Shown here piece by piece: positions 1 through 11,064 of a stretch of DNA of 64,000 nucleotides. Position 1 is the stretch's first letter. Each line of letters opens with the position of its first letter. Below the pieces are notes generated by a model. The model made no database searches. It had not been told where the DNA came from and saw only the letters and a program-made list of their open reading frames with translations. This DNA is from Sorex araneus. Lineage: Eukaryota; Chordata; Mammalia; Eulipotyphla; Soricidae. Both the position numbers and the translations under genes were made by a program. The stretch covers positions 12,383,811-12,447,810 of the forward strand of contig NC_073302.1 of the NCBI RefSeq assembly GCF_027595985.1, written 5' to 3'.

Positions 1-254
1 GGTTTAAATTTGTCACCTTAAGTAGTGCAATGTTTAGAAAAAGAAGCAAAAAATTAACTGCTAGATACAGAACTAATAGGATCATGCCCTTCATGGAATG
101 TTCATTATGTGAAATTGTACTTTTTGTGATGACGGGTCAAATGTTCCTGAGAAGTTCATGAGACATGCAATAAAATATTCCCTTCTATTCGGCACAATAA
201 TTACTAGACAGGCTTAAGTACATTTGAAGTGCAACACATTATAATTCTGCTCAC

Positions 255-422
255 ATTAAAATCCAGTGTTGCCGCATCAGAGGGAATGTTAATGATAAAT
301 GAGGCTACTCCATCAGAATTTGTGGTACTTTGCATTGTTCCCAGATTCAGTGATTTATCAAATATTCCTTCCAGTATTACTGCAACCCCTCCTGTAACGT
401 GGCCAGGAGCATTCACCTGTAC
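255..422 (-). CDS. C5: C5 exon 11 (MG4)
   Basis: 168 bases, acceptor TTCCAATAG, donor AAT|GTGAGC, phase 0 at both ends. It encodes VQVNAPGHVTGGVAVILEG, then SDGVASFIINIPSDAATLDFN. The D-G-V-A-S-F and F-N end match human C5; the middle is shorter and poorly conserved. Exon 12 should follow to the left of position 1. Confidence 0.9.
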
Positions 423-1160
423 CTATTGGAACAAATCCATTTCAATAGCTAGTTAACACCATTAACTATAACAATATAGCAAATTGTACAATAGTTAGCA
501 TTGATTTTTAATAGATCAGTCTATATTTTATGGTAGCAAATAGCATAATAGAAAATAACACACATATCCTTTATACAGTCATGACTCTTCTATTAAGAAT
601 TTTCCCATTTTTAATGAACTATGATTTATAGTACTATTAGTGACAGTTTCCTGCACACATTTTCCCAATATCACCCTCCATAGGAATGTCTGCTGCCCCC
701 AAGAATGTTCCAGGAACCCCTGCACCTCCCCTCTATCTCCACCATTGATTCGTTTACAGCAAACCTCAAATAAATTACCTCTTTCACTACCAGGCACAAA
801 CTTGTTGGACTTAAGCTAGCAATCAAATGCATTACTTCTATCATTGTGTTTTAAGAATTTAAGATATATATAATAATACATTCAGTTTAAAGTCTAGTGA
901 CTGGATGGTTAGATTAGTGTTTGACATGGATTGGTAAAATTATGGTCAGACCAGTAACTAGACAATTTTTTGTTGTTATCACTTTTGTTCTCCTCTTTGC
1001 ATTATGGGCTTTATGATTGCCTTGTCTTACTCTTTGTCCCCTCAAACTCTTCTCCATTTTATTATCTACCTTGTAGTCCACAAAGGAGCAATAGCTCTCA
1101 GAGATTCTCTGCCCACTACAGACTCACAATGTATCATATTTGATTTTCTCGTCATCTCAC
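423..1160. other. C5 intron 10, no feature recognised
   Basis: AT-rich intronic sequence between exons 10 and 11. I see no exon, RNA gene or clear interspersed repeat. The short open frames here have no C5 similarity. Confidence 0.6.
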
Positions 1161-1273
1161 CTTGATGGGAAATGGATTTCCAGGCTTCAGGAAAAGAGGA
1201 GTGGCAACCAAATCCAGAGTGTAGGGTGAGATGCTGTATTTGATATCAGTTATTTTGCTTTCATGGAATTCAC
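1161..1273 (-). CDS. C5: C5 exon 10 (MG3/MG4)
   Basis: 113 bases, acceptor TTCTAACAG, donor AAG|GTGAGA. It encodes EFHESKITDIKYSISPYTL, then LVATPLFLKPGNPFPIK. The L-V-A-T-P-L-F-L-K-P-G run is identical to human C5 and marks entry into MG4. It ends in phase 0. Confidence 0.93.
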
Positions 1274-1659
1274 CTGTTAGAATATTATGCACTACTCTGA
1301 AAATATGGTACGCACAATGTAACATCTCCATGTTCCTTGATTCACACTCTTTGCTTTTCTTCATTTGATTAAGAATATGTCATTCGTTTATTCCCTGGTC
1401 ATTTAATAAAGAATTACAAATCTATATTTGGGTAATTTCTCTGCTCATCTTGAAAGAACCTGACTCCTCCATGAACCAATAAAGTGTGGTTGTCAGGAGG
1501 TTGGCCAGACTTCCATTCATCAGTTGCAATAATTATGTTCTTATCTAGACCATTTGAATTATCAGATAGTTTATCTCATTTTCTCACTGAATAATTAAAA
1601 AGAAAATAAAAATAGTCTCATGTCCTCAAGTATAAAGTATACTTTCCTGTGGGAAGATT

Positions 1660-2290
1660 CATGCATGTATGTTCTCACAGCTCGTTATTATTTCCAAGGT
1701 CACAGTTAAAGCATTTCCAAGCAGTGTTGAAGAGGGCAGCCTCAGTTTCCCCTTGCCAATGAGAGAAAGTCACAGTTTTCTCTTGCCTCCCTCCATCCAC
1801 CTAACACATGCTTCATCATCCCCAGGGTTCTGTCTTATCATTCCAGGAATTACCCAGGACCATAAAATTCTGCCCTGGAGCTTAGGCCCACAGGGAGCCC
1901 ACAATGACTGAGGCAAATGGCAAGAAAGCTAAACCAGTAAAGTCTTTAATTAATAAGAAGCATAAAGATCCCAATTTCCATCTAAAAGGGTCTACAGGGA
2001 CAGTCTTTATCTGTAACTTTTTTGCATCCTCTGCAATACTTATCAATTGAATACCAAAAGAAATTCAATTGACCAGAGAGCCTTTAGAAGGGGTTATACA
2101 AAACTCCCCTTTAACTTAGTCCAATACGGAATTCTTCCCTACTTGGGGAGCTCCTTTTCATTTCTCTTCCCCATTCCAATAAAGTTTTCTACTTTCCAAC
2201 TCTGAACATCTTTATTATTCAATATTTTCATTCTTGAAAATATTGAAGAACCTGGGAATAGCGAAGGAACACGGACCTGCCATCACTGCT
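1660..2290 (+). mobile_element. LTR-like element in C5 intron 9 (probable solo LTR)
   Basis: A roughly 600-base stretch unlike its surroundings, with pyrimidine-rich GC-moderate sequence, a plus-strand AATAAA at 2179 and a following T-rich stretch, as in the R/U5 part of an ERV LTR. Ends and target duplication could not be fixed. No internal viral genes are present. Confidence 0.35.
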
Positions 2291-2601
2291 TCTGACTCAC
2301 CTGTGACAGCGTGTTAAAAAAAAATCTTGTGATAATTCATTAAAACTTTTAAGCGGGCATCCAAATGACAGTGAAGTTTTTATAACTTTATTAATTTTTC
2401 TATAATTTGCTTATGCAAGTAAAATTTCCCGGTAGCACCATCACTTATTCTTCATGATAAAAGGTTATCTTTTCCAGGCATGATTTGGTGGGTCACTATT
2501 ATAGAAAGAAACTTTTATTTTAATTAAAGGTTTTTTTTATTTTATAAGGTAGTTCACATTAATAAGCACTCCATCTTCATGGAGCTCAATGATAGTATTT
2601 T

Positions 2602-2763
2602 TTTTTTTTTTTGCTTTTCGGGTCACACCCAGCGATGCTCAGGGGTTACTCCTGGCTTTGCACTCAGGAATTACTCCTGGCGGTGCTTGGGATGCCGGGG
2701 ATCGAACCTGGGTCGGCCGCGTGCAAGGCAAATGCCCTACCCGCTGTGCTATCGCTCTGGCCC
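2602..2763 (-). mobile_element. SOR-type tRNA-derived SINE, full length
   Basis: Antisense copy: poly-T start (the A tail), then the reversed tail and tRNA-like head ending in the reverse of CTGGAGCGATAGCACAGC. It is flanked by the perfect 15-base duplication CAATGATAGTATTTT at 2587-2601 and 2764-2778, which proves an L1-type insertion. Confidence 0.9.
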
Positions 2764-2848
2764 CAATGATAGTATTTTGATAGAGCAACTGTACTTGCCA
2801 AATACTGAATCAATGTCAGTTACTAATTAAAATGTGAAAAAAAATCTC

Positions 2849-2925
2849 AGGGACAAATGGAGACATTACTGGCGCCCGCTCAAGCAAATCAAAGATTAAT
2901 GGGAAGACAAGTGACAAGTGATTAA
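2849..2925 (+). mobile_element. SINE 3' tail fragment
   Basis: Sense fragment of the longer SINE type: GGACAAATGGAGACATTACTGG and the CAAGCAAATC motif. The tRNA-like head is missing. Confidence 0.7.
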
Positions 2926-3236
2926 AATGTAAATTTGGAAATGTGAAAGAACTCTAAGATGACCCCTGGGGTCATATTATTGCCACTAGCTATGATCAGA
3001 AATTGCACAAGTTTCTGCTGAAATTAATATGTATGAAGGAGAGTTAGCCCCAAGGTCAAGCGCATTCACGTCAAAACCAGAACTGTGATTTCTGGTGTGG
3101 GTTGCAATCAAGTTTGCAGAACCACAACGCAACCATACCTGTGACCTAGGTCAGGGCAAAAGAAACGAAGATAAATAAAGGGGGAAGCAAGGAAAAGGAC
3201 TTAGATATGAATTTACATAGTACTGTAGGTACTTAC

Positions 3237-3354
3237 CTGCACTTACGTCCACATAAATATTAAGGTACTTGTTATTTAAATCTTCTGGACTTTTATTTAA
3301 TTTTTTAATTTTCTCTGTAGCATTAAAACTGATTTGTGCAACACCATCAACCAG
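3237..3354 (-). CDS. C5: C5 exon 9 (MG3)
   Basis: 118 bases, acceptor AAAAACAG, donor GCAG|GTAAGT. It encodes LVDGVAQISFNA, then SPEDLNNKYLNIYVDVSA. The motif E-D-L-N-N-K-Y-L is identical to human C5. It ends in phase 1. Confidence 0.9.
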
Positions 3355-3479
3355 CTGTTTTTAAAAATGAGGACAAAAACGGAGAGACAATAATTTACAG
3401 AACTCATAGAGAAACAGACTCACAGAGAAACAAGTTCTCCTTTCATCAATCTGCAAAATCTGCACTTGAAAATAGCATT

Positions 3480-3660
3480 GTTTGGGGCAGGTATGGCGTT
3501 TGCCTTGCACAGGGCCTAGTAATGTTCAAATTTCCGCATTCCATATGGTTCCCCAGCATCACCAGGAGTAATTCCTGAGTGCAGAGCCAGGAGTTACCTC
3601 TGAACTTCGCAGAGTGTAGTCTAAGCCTCCCTGCCACCCCCCCACCCCACAACTGCCTCT
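3480..3660 (+). mobile_element. SOR-type SINE, diverged
   Basis: Sense. Recognised from GGCGTTTGCCTTGCACA, CCATATGGTTCCCCAGCA and AGGAGTAATTCCTGAGTG. An old copy with a degraded tail. Confidence 0.75.
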
Positions 3661-3815
3661 TCCCCCCACCCCACCAACAAAAAAGGACATTGTAGTTATT
3701 ATTTGGATCATTCCATTTAAGCCTTCAGCTTCAGGTCATCTTCTTCCTTCCTAGGAAAGAAGATTTTGATGGGACTGAAAATCTCTGATGTCTAATCATG
3801 TTAAAAATGTTGAAG

Positions 3816-4145
3816 GCCATGTGGGGGAAGGGAGTTGCGGACTGAATGAGGGCTAGAGACTGAGCACAGTGGCCACTCAACACCTTTATTGCAAACCTCA
3901 ACAGCTAATTAGAGAGAGAGAACAGAAGGGGATGCCCTGCCACAGTGGCAGGGTGGGTTGGGGGGAAATGGGATTGGGGAGGGTGGGAGGGATGCTGGGT
4001 TTACTGGTGGTAGAGTATGGGCACTGGTGAAGGGATGGGTTCCCGAACTTTGTATGAGGGAAGCATAAACACAAAAGTGTATAAATCTGTAAATGTGCCC
4101 TCACGGTGATTCACTAATTAAAAATAAATAAATAAATTTATAAAA
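3816..4145 (+). mobile_element. L1 3' end, 5'-truncated insertion
   Basis: L1 tail with GCACTGGTGAAGGGATGGG and CTCACGGTGATTCACTAATT followed by an A-rich end. The 13-base duplication AAAAATGTTGAAG at 3803-3815 and 4146-4158 brackets it. Only the last 330 bases of the element inserted. Confidence 0.85.
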
Positions 4146-4158
4146 AAAAATGTTGAAG

Positions 4159-5255
4159 CTGTCAGCCCAGCTTCCAGCCCGCCCCTGCCACTGGAAGTCA
4201 CGGCCTCAACCCGCCCTTGGAGCCATCTTGTCACAGCAGCCAGCAGTGAAGAATCCGGGCCGGCGGGCACCGCAAGCCAGAGAATGCTCCAGACCCCAAA
4301 CCGGGCCAACAACACTGGGGTGCCAGATGGAGAAGGTGGAGTCCCCGCCTTCTCCAGATGGAGTCCCAGTGACACTGAGCCTCTACTATCTCGGCTCCAG
4401 TATGTGGGACTGGGTTATCTCTCCAAACCGTGCGGCTGCTTACTCGGTCACGCAACCTTTCCTGATATACAGATAAAAAAAAATGCTCAGGAAAGGCTCC
4501 GCCACCCCTGAGTGGCCATTATCCCAGAGGCACAGAAACCAATCTCGGAAAGCAGCAGCTGCTGGCAGCTACAGTCCTGGACTACGGCCCTTGCAGCCCC
4601 GGGAGGGGAAGGGTTTTTGTTCTTCGGCCTTTTCCCCTTTTGGCAGCATGGCAACCACCACCATTCAGAGCCAATTGGACAGAGAAGTAGGAGCTTGCAG
4701 TGATGGGACGATGGCGGGGGGGTGGCAGGGGGCAGAACCGGCCCTGCTTCCTGCCCAAATGAGACCCCAAGTGGCCGCCCAGGAACAGCTCCTCTGCTCC
4801 TAAAGTCCATGATCCCAGAGGCACACAAACCAATCTCGGAATGCAGTGGATGCTGGCAGAAATACCTCTGGACTTAATACCAGAATCCCAAAACTAGGTG
4901 GCCGCTTTCACGACCGTGCAACATCGTATGTTCTTTGTTATCAACAATAGAAAACATAAGATGTAATGATGCCATTCCGACAGGTCTGACTGTTGGGGGA
5001 AAAGCTCCAAATAATTATAGTGAGTTTTCTGTCGAAAATTGAATGTAATCAAAGTAAGGAGAGAGTAAAGTGAAAATCATCTGCCACACGGGCAGAGGGG
5101 GAGGGGGAGGAGGGGTTCTTGGTGGTGGAACATGTGCACTGGTGAAGGGATGGGTGTTTGATCATTGTATGACTGAGATTTGATCCTGAAAGCCCTGCAA
5201 CTGTTCTCACGGCGACTCAATTAAAAAGAATAAAATAGAGACAAGGAAAAAAATT
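4159..5255 (+). mobile_element. Composite L1-tailed non-autonomous retroelement
   Basis: GC-rich, about 1.1 kb, without an L1 reading frame. It contains an imperfect internal repeat (CCCAGAGGCACAGAAACCAA at 4531 and a close copy at 4813). It ends with the L1-like module GTGCACTGGTGAAGGGATGG and a CACGGCGACTCAATTAAAAA end. Its last 280 bases share a module with the element at 36596-37890, so the two look like one family. The 5' boundary is uncertain because an L1 tail inserted next to it. Confidence 0.6.
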
Positions 5256-5516
5256 CTTTTGAGGCTGTAATTGGGTACCACTGTATCTGATGGATCCAAA
5301 TTTAAAGTGCATAATATCAGGTACACAAAATGATGAGGCTTCTTTGGAAAGCAGGTTTTGGAAACTGAAGTCATATATACTTCCAAAACCCAATGTCTTA
5401 TTGGTTTGGCTTAGTTCTGTAAACCCTTAAAGAGGAAAGCCCACTTTTATTCTATACATTCTGGTTAGCTTGCCCCAATTCTCCATTTCTGTAGAGACTG
5501 ATTTATCTCTTCTTAC

Positions 5517-5616
5517 CTTTGTCCTTTGTATTCCTGCAGGCAGGAATACATCTAAATCTTCTTTTATTGTGAAATAGACAAAAACATCCCCCTCAGGGAT
5601 ATTCCTATCATCATAT
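5517..5616 (-). CDS. C5: C5 exon 8 (MG3)
   Basis: 100 bases, acceptor TTTTAACAG, donor GTAAGA. It encodes YDDRNIPEGDVFVYF, then TIKEDLDVFLPAGIQRTK. The position of I-x-E-D-L fits human C5, but this is one of the least conserved exons and is several residues shorter than the human one. The phase (2 to 0) fits both neighbours, so I keep it as a real exon. Confidence 0.82.
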
Positions 5617-5642
5617 CTGTTAAAAGAAAATATGGTAACTTC

Positions 5643-5816
5643 CTTTCGGGTTTTGTTATTGTTTTGGGCATTTGGGTCCTTGGGGAGGAATCACCAGCAG
5701 TTTTCATGGCTATCTCCTGGCTTATGTGCAGGGACCACACGCAGTGCCTGGGAATCAAACAGAAGCCAGCTCCGTGCAAAGCAAGTGCCATAATGCCTTC
5801 CATCTTTCCAGCCCTT
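5643..5816 (-). mobile_element. SOR-type SINE, old copy
   Basis: Antisense and diverged: ends TTTCCAGCCC (reverse of GGGCTGGA), with TGGGAATCAAAC marking the degraded B box. Confidence 0.6.
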
Positions 5817-5862
5817 ACTTAACTCCTTTTTCGAAAAGCAATTTTGTCAATGAAATCTAATA

Positions 5863-6494
5863 TCACTGTCGCTGTATCACTGTCATCCCGTTGATCATGG
5901 ATTTGCTGTAGTGGGCACCAGTAATGTCCTAGCCCTGAGATTTTAGCAGCCTCTCCAAAGAGCTGCATTCGAGGCTCATTTGGGTAAGGGAAATGAGACC
6001 CATCATTGTTACTGTATTTGGCATATCAAATATGCCACAGAGAGCTTGCCAGGCTCTGCCGTGCAGGCAGGATGCTCTTGGTACCTTGCCAGTTTCTCCT
6101 GAAAGGGAGAACTAGGCTATAAGCTTCTGGGAGTTCTGTTTTATAGTCTCTGGATCTTGGCCATTGATGGGATTACACAGCACCGGTGGCAGTTTGTGGG
6201 TGTGGCTTCCAAGTGACTGGAAAATGGGGGATTTGGGTGCAGGAGGCCAGTCCCCATCTGAGCAGGCTTGGAGATCTCAGCCCCGGGTCCTGCACACCTG
6301 GGTTCCTCTGCCGGTTCCTTCATGCATGAGGCTCGTCTGAACATGTGGAAAGTGGCCTTGAGCACAGCTTTGGCTGAGTTCCTCAGGTCTTTGGATGCCA
6401 GGGCTCTGCCGGGGGCTGGAAGGGAAACTCAACCTGCCCCCCCTCCAAGGAGTCCCAGTGAAGACAGTCAGGCGCGGGAGCAAGATACTCTGCA
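5863..6494 (-). mobile_element. Long SINE-related composite repeat, copy 1
   Basis: Antisense. One end is the reversed tail of the long SINE type (ACTGTCATCCCGTTGATCAT, GGCATATCAAATATGCCA), and the rest is about 400 bases of other sequence (from about 6100). A second copy lies at 18133-18671. A near duplication AAATCTAATATCACT / AAATCTAATATAACC brackets the unit, so the fused element moved as one. Confidence 0.6.
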
Positions 6495-6989
6495 AAATCT
6501 AATATAACCACTGCGAAATCTAATATAACCACTGGAAATCCGCTTCTCTTTCTGGAAAGTGTTGATGTTCACTAATGCATTTCATTCAGAGTCCACCAGT
6601 GCCAAACTAAAGTAGCCATTTCTATTACTGTTGACAAATGAGGGACTTGAGTCCCAAGGTGACAGAAAGAACTTATTCCACTTCCATATATTTTAAGTTC
6701 ATAATTAGCACAGAACTGAGTTTTGACCCAGTGTCTGTATAAGGAACCATTAAACTTCTGTTCTTTTAATAAAAGAGTTACTATCATAATGAGCTTGTTT
6801 GGAAGTTCTAGCAGTGGAGCACAGCTGCTGGTATACCCTCGACTAAAGACAGGTCCATCTCTATTTGGGAAAGACTTTGACCGAGCATGCAGCTTCAAGA
6901 GGGTCGCACATGGAGTGGTGAGGGAGGAATGGGACACCCGCCTAGCCAGCCAGATCACCCAAATCAACCCCAGCGATCAATGGGGTGAC

Positions 6990-7242
6990 AGATGTCGCAG
7001 CCAGCACAGTGGGCAGGGCATTTGCCTTGCACTCTACCAACCCGGGTTCAATTCCTCCTTCCCTCTTGGAGAGCCTGGCAAGAGAGTGTCTCACCCGCAT
7101 GGCAGAGCCTGGCAAGCTACCCATGGCATATCCAATATGCCAAAAACAGTAACAAGTCTCACAATGGGGACATTACTGGTGCCTGCTCAAGGAAATTGGT
7201 GAACAACGGGATGACAATGATGACAGTGACAGTGATACTATC
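6990..7242 (+). mobile_element. SINE, long type
   Basis: Sense copy with head (CAGTGGGCAGGGCATTTGCC, GGGTTCAATTCC) and the long tail including CATATCCAATATGCCAAAAA, ACAAGTCTCACAATGG and GGGATGACAATGA. Confidence 0.85.
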
Positions 7243-7309
7243 ATATTGATCCCAAGGGTATTGGAGGCAAATTGTTTGTATATTAGCTGTGTATTAAAAA
7301 AAATGAATA

Positions 7310-7690
7310 CAAAGCCTGCAAGTCTCTCGCAGCCTGCATTTGGTGGTCTCAGGCCTTTCCCCCACCCTGGAAGACTGATGGCAATGGGTGGACAAAGGAG
7401 GAACCGAGGGCCAGGCTGGTTGGTATCAATTGTAGTTTACTCCAATCTCATCTCATTCTCTCCTGATTCCCCTTCCTCGGGTCCTCCTTGATTCTCCCCT
7501 TGGATTCGCCTTGATTCCTCTCTTGGATTCTCCTTCATTCTCCCCTTGCCCAATCTCTTTTCCTCCTCCTCCCTCTGCCCCTCTTACAGCCTAGTTATCT
7601 CCCAAATCATGAGGGGGTTGGGGTAGCAATTACACATAGGTGTTGTCATAAAGTCAACAGATATAAAGTCCCTCCCTCAATGTTATCCTG
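7310..7690 (-). mobile_element. LTR-like repeat fragment
   Basis: Contains short tandem motifs (GATTCTCC/GATTCGCC, 7480-7550) and a TACACATAGGTG end also seen in the LTR-like element at 30470-31130. No coding sequence. The class is uncertain. Confidence 0.35.
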
Positions 7691-7861
7691 CCATTAGTCA
7701 CATATTTACCTTTCTATTAAAAGGAAAACATGAACTCTCTCTATTTAAATATAAAGCAGCAAACTGGTGTTCATACCAGTTTGTCTGCAAGTATGATTTC
7801 TGGATCTATTCAATAAATTCTAGAATAACTGTATAACTGTCATACCATTTATTAATATTAG

Positions 7862-8107
7862 CACTTGTAGCACTGTCATGCCATGTTTATTGATTCGTTT
7901 GAGCGGGCACCAGTAACGTCACCATGGTGAGACTTGTTGTTACTGTTTTTGGCATATCAAATAGGCCATGGGTCGCTTGCCAGGCTCTGCCATGCAGTTG
8001 GGATACTCTCAATAGCTCTCTGGGCTCTCTGAGAGGGATGGAGGAATTGAACGCCGGTTGGCCTATTCCAAGGCAAACGCCCTACATGTTGTGCTATCGC
8101 TCCAGCC
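7862..8107 (-). mobile_element. SINE, long type
   Basis: Antisense, from GTAGCACTGTCATGCC to TGCTATCGCTCCAGCC. It is flanked by TTATTAATATTA on both sides (about 7848 and 8109), a probable target duplication. Confidence 0.88.
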
Positions 8108-8320
8108 AGTTATTAATATTAACTGCCACAAATAAAAAGAACTATATTTTTTAACATCACATTTCACTACCTGAGTAATTGGAGTCACCTAAATAGTCAG
8201 CGTGATGTTCAATATTTTAAATTATTTATTATAAAGTTATAAAACACCTCCAAGTACCAAAGCAACAAGTATACTTCTGATAATTATTGAACTCACCTGC
8301 AGTAACTATGGCAGTCATTT

Positions 8321-8571
8321 TGGGCTGGAGAGATAACATAGCGAGTAGGGCTTTTGCCTTGCACACTGCCGACCTGAATTCGATTCCTCTGTCCCTCTTG
8401 GAGAGCCTGGCAAGCTACTGAGAGTATTCCGCCCGCATGGCAAAGCCTGGCAAGCTACCTGTGACGTATTCAATATGCCAAAAACAGTAACAACAAGTCT
8501 TATAATGGAGACTTCCTGGTGCCCACTCGAGCAAATCGATGAACACTGGGATGACAGTGCTACAGTGCTAT
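8321..8571 (+). mobile_element. SINE, long type
   Basis: Sense, from TGGGCTGGAGAGATAACATA to the repeated TACAGTGCTA end. It ends close to C5 exon 7. Confidence 0.88.
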
Positions 8572-8699
8572 TATTTTAAATTTTGAATCAGTCTTTTTCA
8601 ACACAAAACCCATTGAAATCATCATATTTGACTCACTCCCAAAATTAAATACTTTTGCACACAGAGGCTTGATGAATCAGAAAATAAAAATTTTCTTAC

Positions 8700-8787
8700 C
8701 TAGCTTTTATATTAATCTTGAAGTCCTCTAGGTTTTTATAGCTGATAACATTGTTTTCTGGTTCTACTAAGACATAATTTGGTCCTT
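8700..8787 (-). CDS. C5: C5 exon 7 (MG3)
   Basis: 88 bases, acceptor ATTCTTAG, donor GTAAGA. It encodes GPNYVLVEPENN, then VISYKNLEDFKINIKA. The Y-K-N-x-x-x-F-x-I-x-I-K-A-R core matches human C5. The stretch before it is one residue shorter than in human. It ends in phase 2. Confidence 0.9.
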
Positions 8788-9455
8788 CTAAGAATAAATA
8801 TAAGCAAGAAATAATACATGTATTATTATAAATGCTATTCAAGGTGAAATTTTTTGCTTCAAGGGGATGATAAATATCACTAACATTAATGTCCTTCCCT
8901 TTGTCATGCCCACTATTCACACACAGGGAGCCTCTTTATCACCTCATAGAGACAAACTTCATCTTTCCTCTAGAAATGCTATCTTCACTGAAGCGCATGT
9001 GCTAGTATCAAAAGTCTGATAAGACCAAGATTCAGTTTTGCTTATTGTGTAAAGGTCTTTTCCTATGATTTTTATATAGTGTTTGATGATGCTGCCAGGT
9101 ACTAATGAAATTGAAAAGAAGTTGATTTATTAGTATACATGGTCTTTCACTCTAACCAAAATCTGAACATCAAACTCAAGCTCTCACCACGGCAAGACAT
9201 TAGTATTTGTAGAACATAAATTAATTTCTAAACGAGAACTAAATCAAGGGAGTGGAGGCAAATTTGGTACCAAGGTGACCAGAGCAGGTGGTAAAAGGCA
9301 AAGCAAGTATATCTTCAGGCTGCTTCTCTCTAGAGATAAGCAGAGCAAGAGGCTTATGATTTGACTGGAGTCCAAGACACTTAATAAGTAACTCCAAATC
9401 TCGACTTCAATCATGTCAGGGGGTATTCTGCTGCATGTCTTTTTCGAGACATTAC
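8788..9455. other. C5 intron 6, no feature recognised
   Basis: Short intron of about 670 bases between exons 6 and 7. I see no repeat of the families found elsewhere in the window. Confidence 0.55.
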
Positions 9456-9538
9456 CCTTTTTCTTAAACTCAAATTGTGTAGTTCCTGTTGTTGTGAAGT
9501 GCTCTCTGTACTTAGCATTAATTGTCCATAAACCAGGC
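9456..9538 (-). CDS. C5: C5 exon 6 (MG2 end)
   Basis: 83 bases, acceptor TTTTTACAG, donor GTAATG. It encodes PGLWTINAKYREHF, then TTTGTTQFEFKKK. The W-T-I-x-A-K-Y core matches human C5. The end of the exon is changed: the family-typical K-E-Y-V-L-P run that begins MG3 is not present across the junction with exon 7. It ends in phase 1. Confidence 0.88.
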
Positions 9539-9756
9539 CTGTAAAAACAAAACATTCAAAAAGTGTAGGTCCCATCAAATCATATCTCTAATTCACCCAT
9601 TGATTATATCTAGTATTCAAATGAGCTCGCAGTAAGGGTTAAGCACTGTGCTCATTGCTTTGTGTATTAACTCATTCAGTCCTCACATAAATATTTAATA
9701 ATACATTACATTATTGGGTTGGGTAACCCAATTACATTATTGGAGCAAGTAGACGC

Positions 9757-9858
9757 CATTGGGCTACACTAGCACACAACAGGGACGAATGGAGACGTTA
9801 CTGGCGCCCACTCAAACAAATTGATAAACAAAGGGATGACAAGTGATACAAGTGATTA
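9757..9858 (+). mobile_element. Short SINE variant (GGGCTACACTAGCACR head)
   Basis: The long-type SINE tail (GGAGACGTTACTGGCGCCCA) joined to a different short head, CATTGGGCTACACTAGCACA. The same head-tail joint recurs at 49029, and reversed at 41748 and 59383. Confidence 0.65.
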
Positions 9859-10184
9859 CATTATTATCTCGATTTTATCATCAGAATTATTCTCTTCCAG
9901 AGAGATTAATTAACTTGTCCAGGGACAAAAATGTAGACTTGGACTTTTATTGATCATTCTGGCTCTTAAAATCGTTGGCCAAAATTCTGTGCTAGTGGAA
10001 AGTGACCACAGTGGACAACCTAATATACTATGTCTGCAGGATTTTTAAGTTATAGATAAAATTACTAAATAACATAAAATATACCAAAGGACAGAAATAT
10101 GGATTATGTGTTTAGGACCATTTGATAAGATGAAGCTTGAATTGATCAAATGCAGTTTTGAAGACTTGACAACTCAAAGTTAGT

Positions 10185-10272
10185 GTGAATTTTTTTCAGT
10201 GTCAGGAATGAAATATGAGACTTCATACATGCAAAGCATTGACTGTACCCATGAGCCACATCTCCAGCCCCC
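10185..10272 (-). mobile_element. Old SINE fragment
   Basis: Antisense remnant ending GAGCCACATCTCCAGCCCCC. Too diverged to assign to a subtype. Confidence 0.4.
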
Positions 10273-10972
10273 AAAATAATTTTAGAGAGGCTGTATGGAG
10301 AAAGGAAAGAGCAAAGGAGCATCTAGTCATGAGGTAGATCTGGGTTCCCATTTCAGCTAACTTTTTAAGAGCTACATGGCCTGAAGAGGCCTATAAATTT
10401 CTCTAATACTTAATATTCTTAACTGGAAAAGAGAAAAATTAAGGAACTGAGTTCTTGGCACACAAGAATTCATAAATGTTCATTTTCTCTATATGTGGAA
10501 GTGTTAGAGTTTCAAAACACTATGCAATATGAAATTATCCATGTATGTCTCAGAATGTCCTCGGAATTATTGTCTGAAGTAATTTGAATGTTTTTGCAGA
10601 CTCTGAATCACATACTTAGTCCATTTGCAACATTGTTCTATTCTATGAAACTCTTAGAAACTTGGGGGCAGTGTCTGTCTCACAGTGTCCCGGGCCTGTC
10701 TTTTTCTCTGAATCAGACAGAGCAGACTGGCTTGGTGCTGGTGCTGGCCATGTTGTCAGGCCCTGTCCTTGCTGCAGAGAAGCCCGTGCAGATGTCCCTA
10801 TAGGAAGAGGAGAAAGGACACTCACTGGCTCTGAGAAATAGTAGGAAACAAACTTTCTTTACATCAGTTATTTTTTGTCATATATAAATGTCTCCAAAAA
10901 TCCATGCCATAACTCCAGGCACATCTACTGCTTATAAACAAAAGAATTTTAACAACAAATATTTTTAAATAC

Positions 10973-11064
10973 TTAGCATCTGATGGAATTTTGAAATCAG
11001 GGAAAGTTACAATTCCAGGATTTGTAGTACTTCCTACCATGTCAGTTTCTTTCCCTTTTGGGTC
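10973..11064 (-). CDS. C5: C5 exon 5 (MG2)
   Basis: 92 bases, acceptor CTTGTAG. It encodes DPKGKETDMV, then PGIVTFPDFKIPSDAK. The FPDFKIPS motif is as in human C5. The donor is GTATTT after AA, a weak match to consensus, but it gives the phase 2 that exon 6 needs. Confidence 0.88.

Noticed and set aside
6572..7202. 131- and 159-codon open frames on opposite strands in C5 intron 7
   Set aside because: They overlap each other, and the plus-strand one runs into a SINE. No family resemblance.
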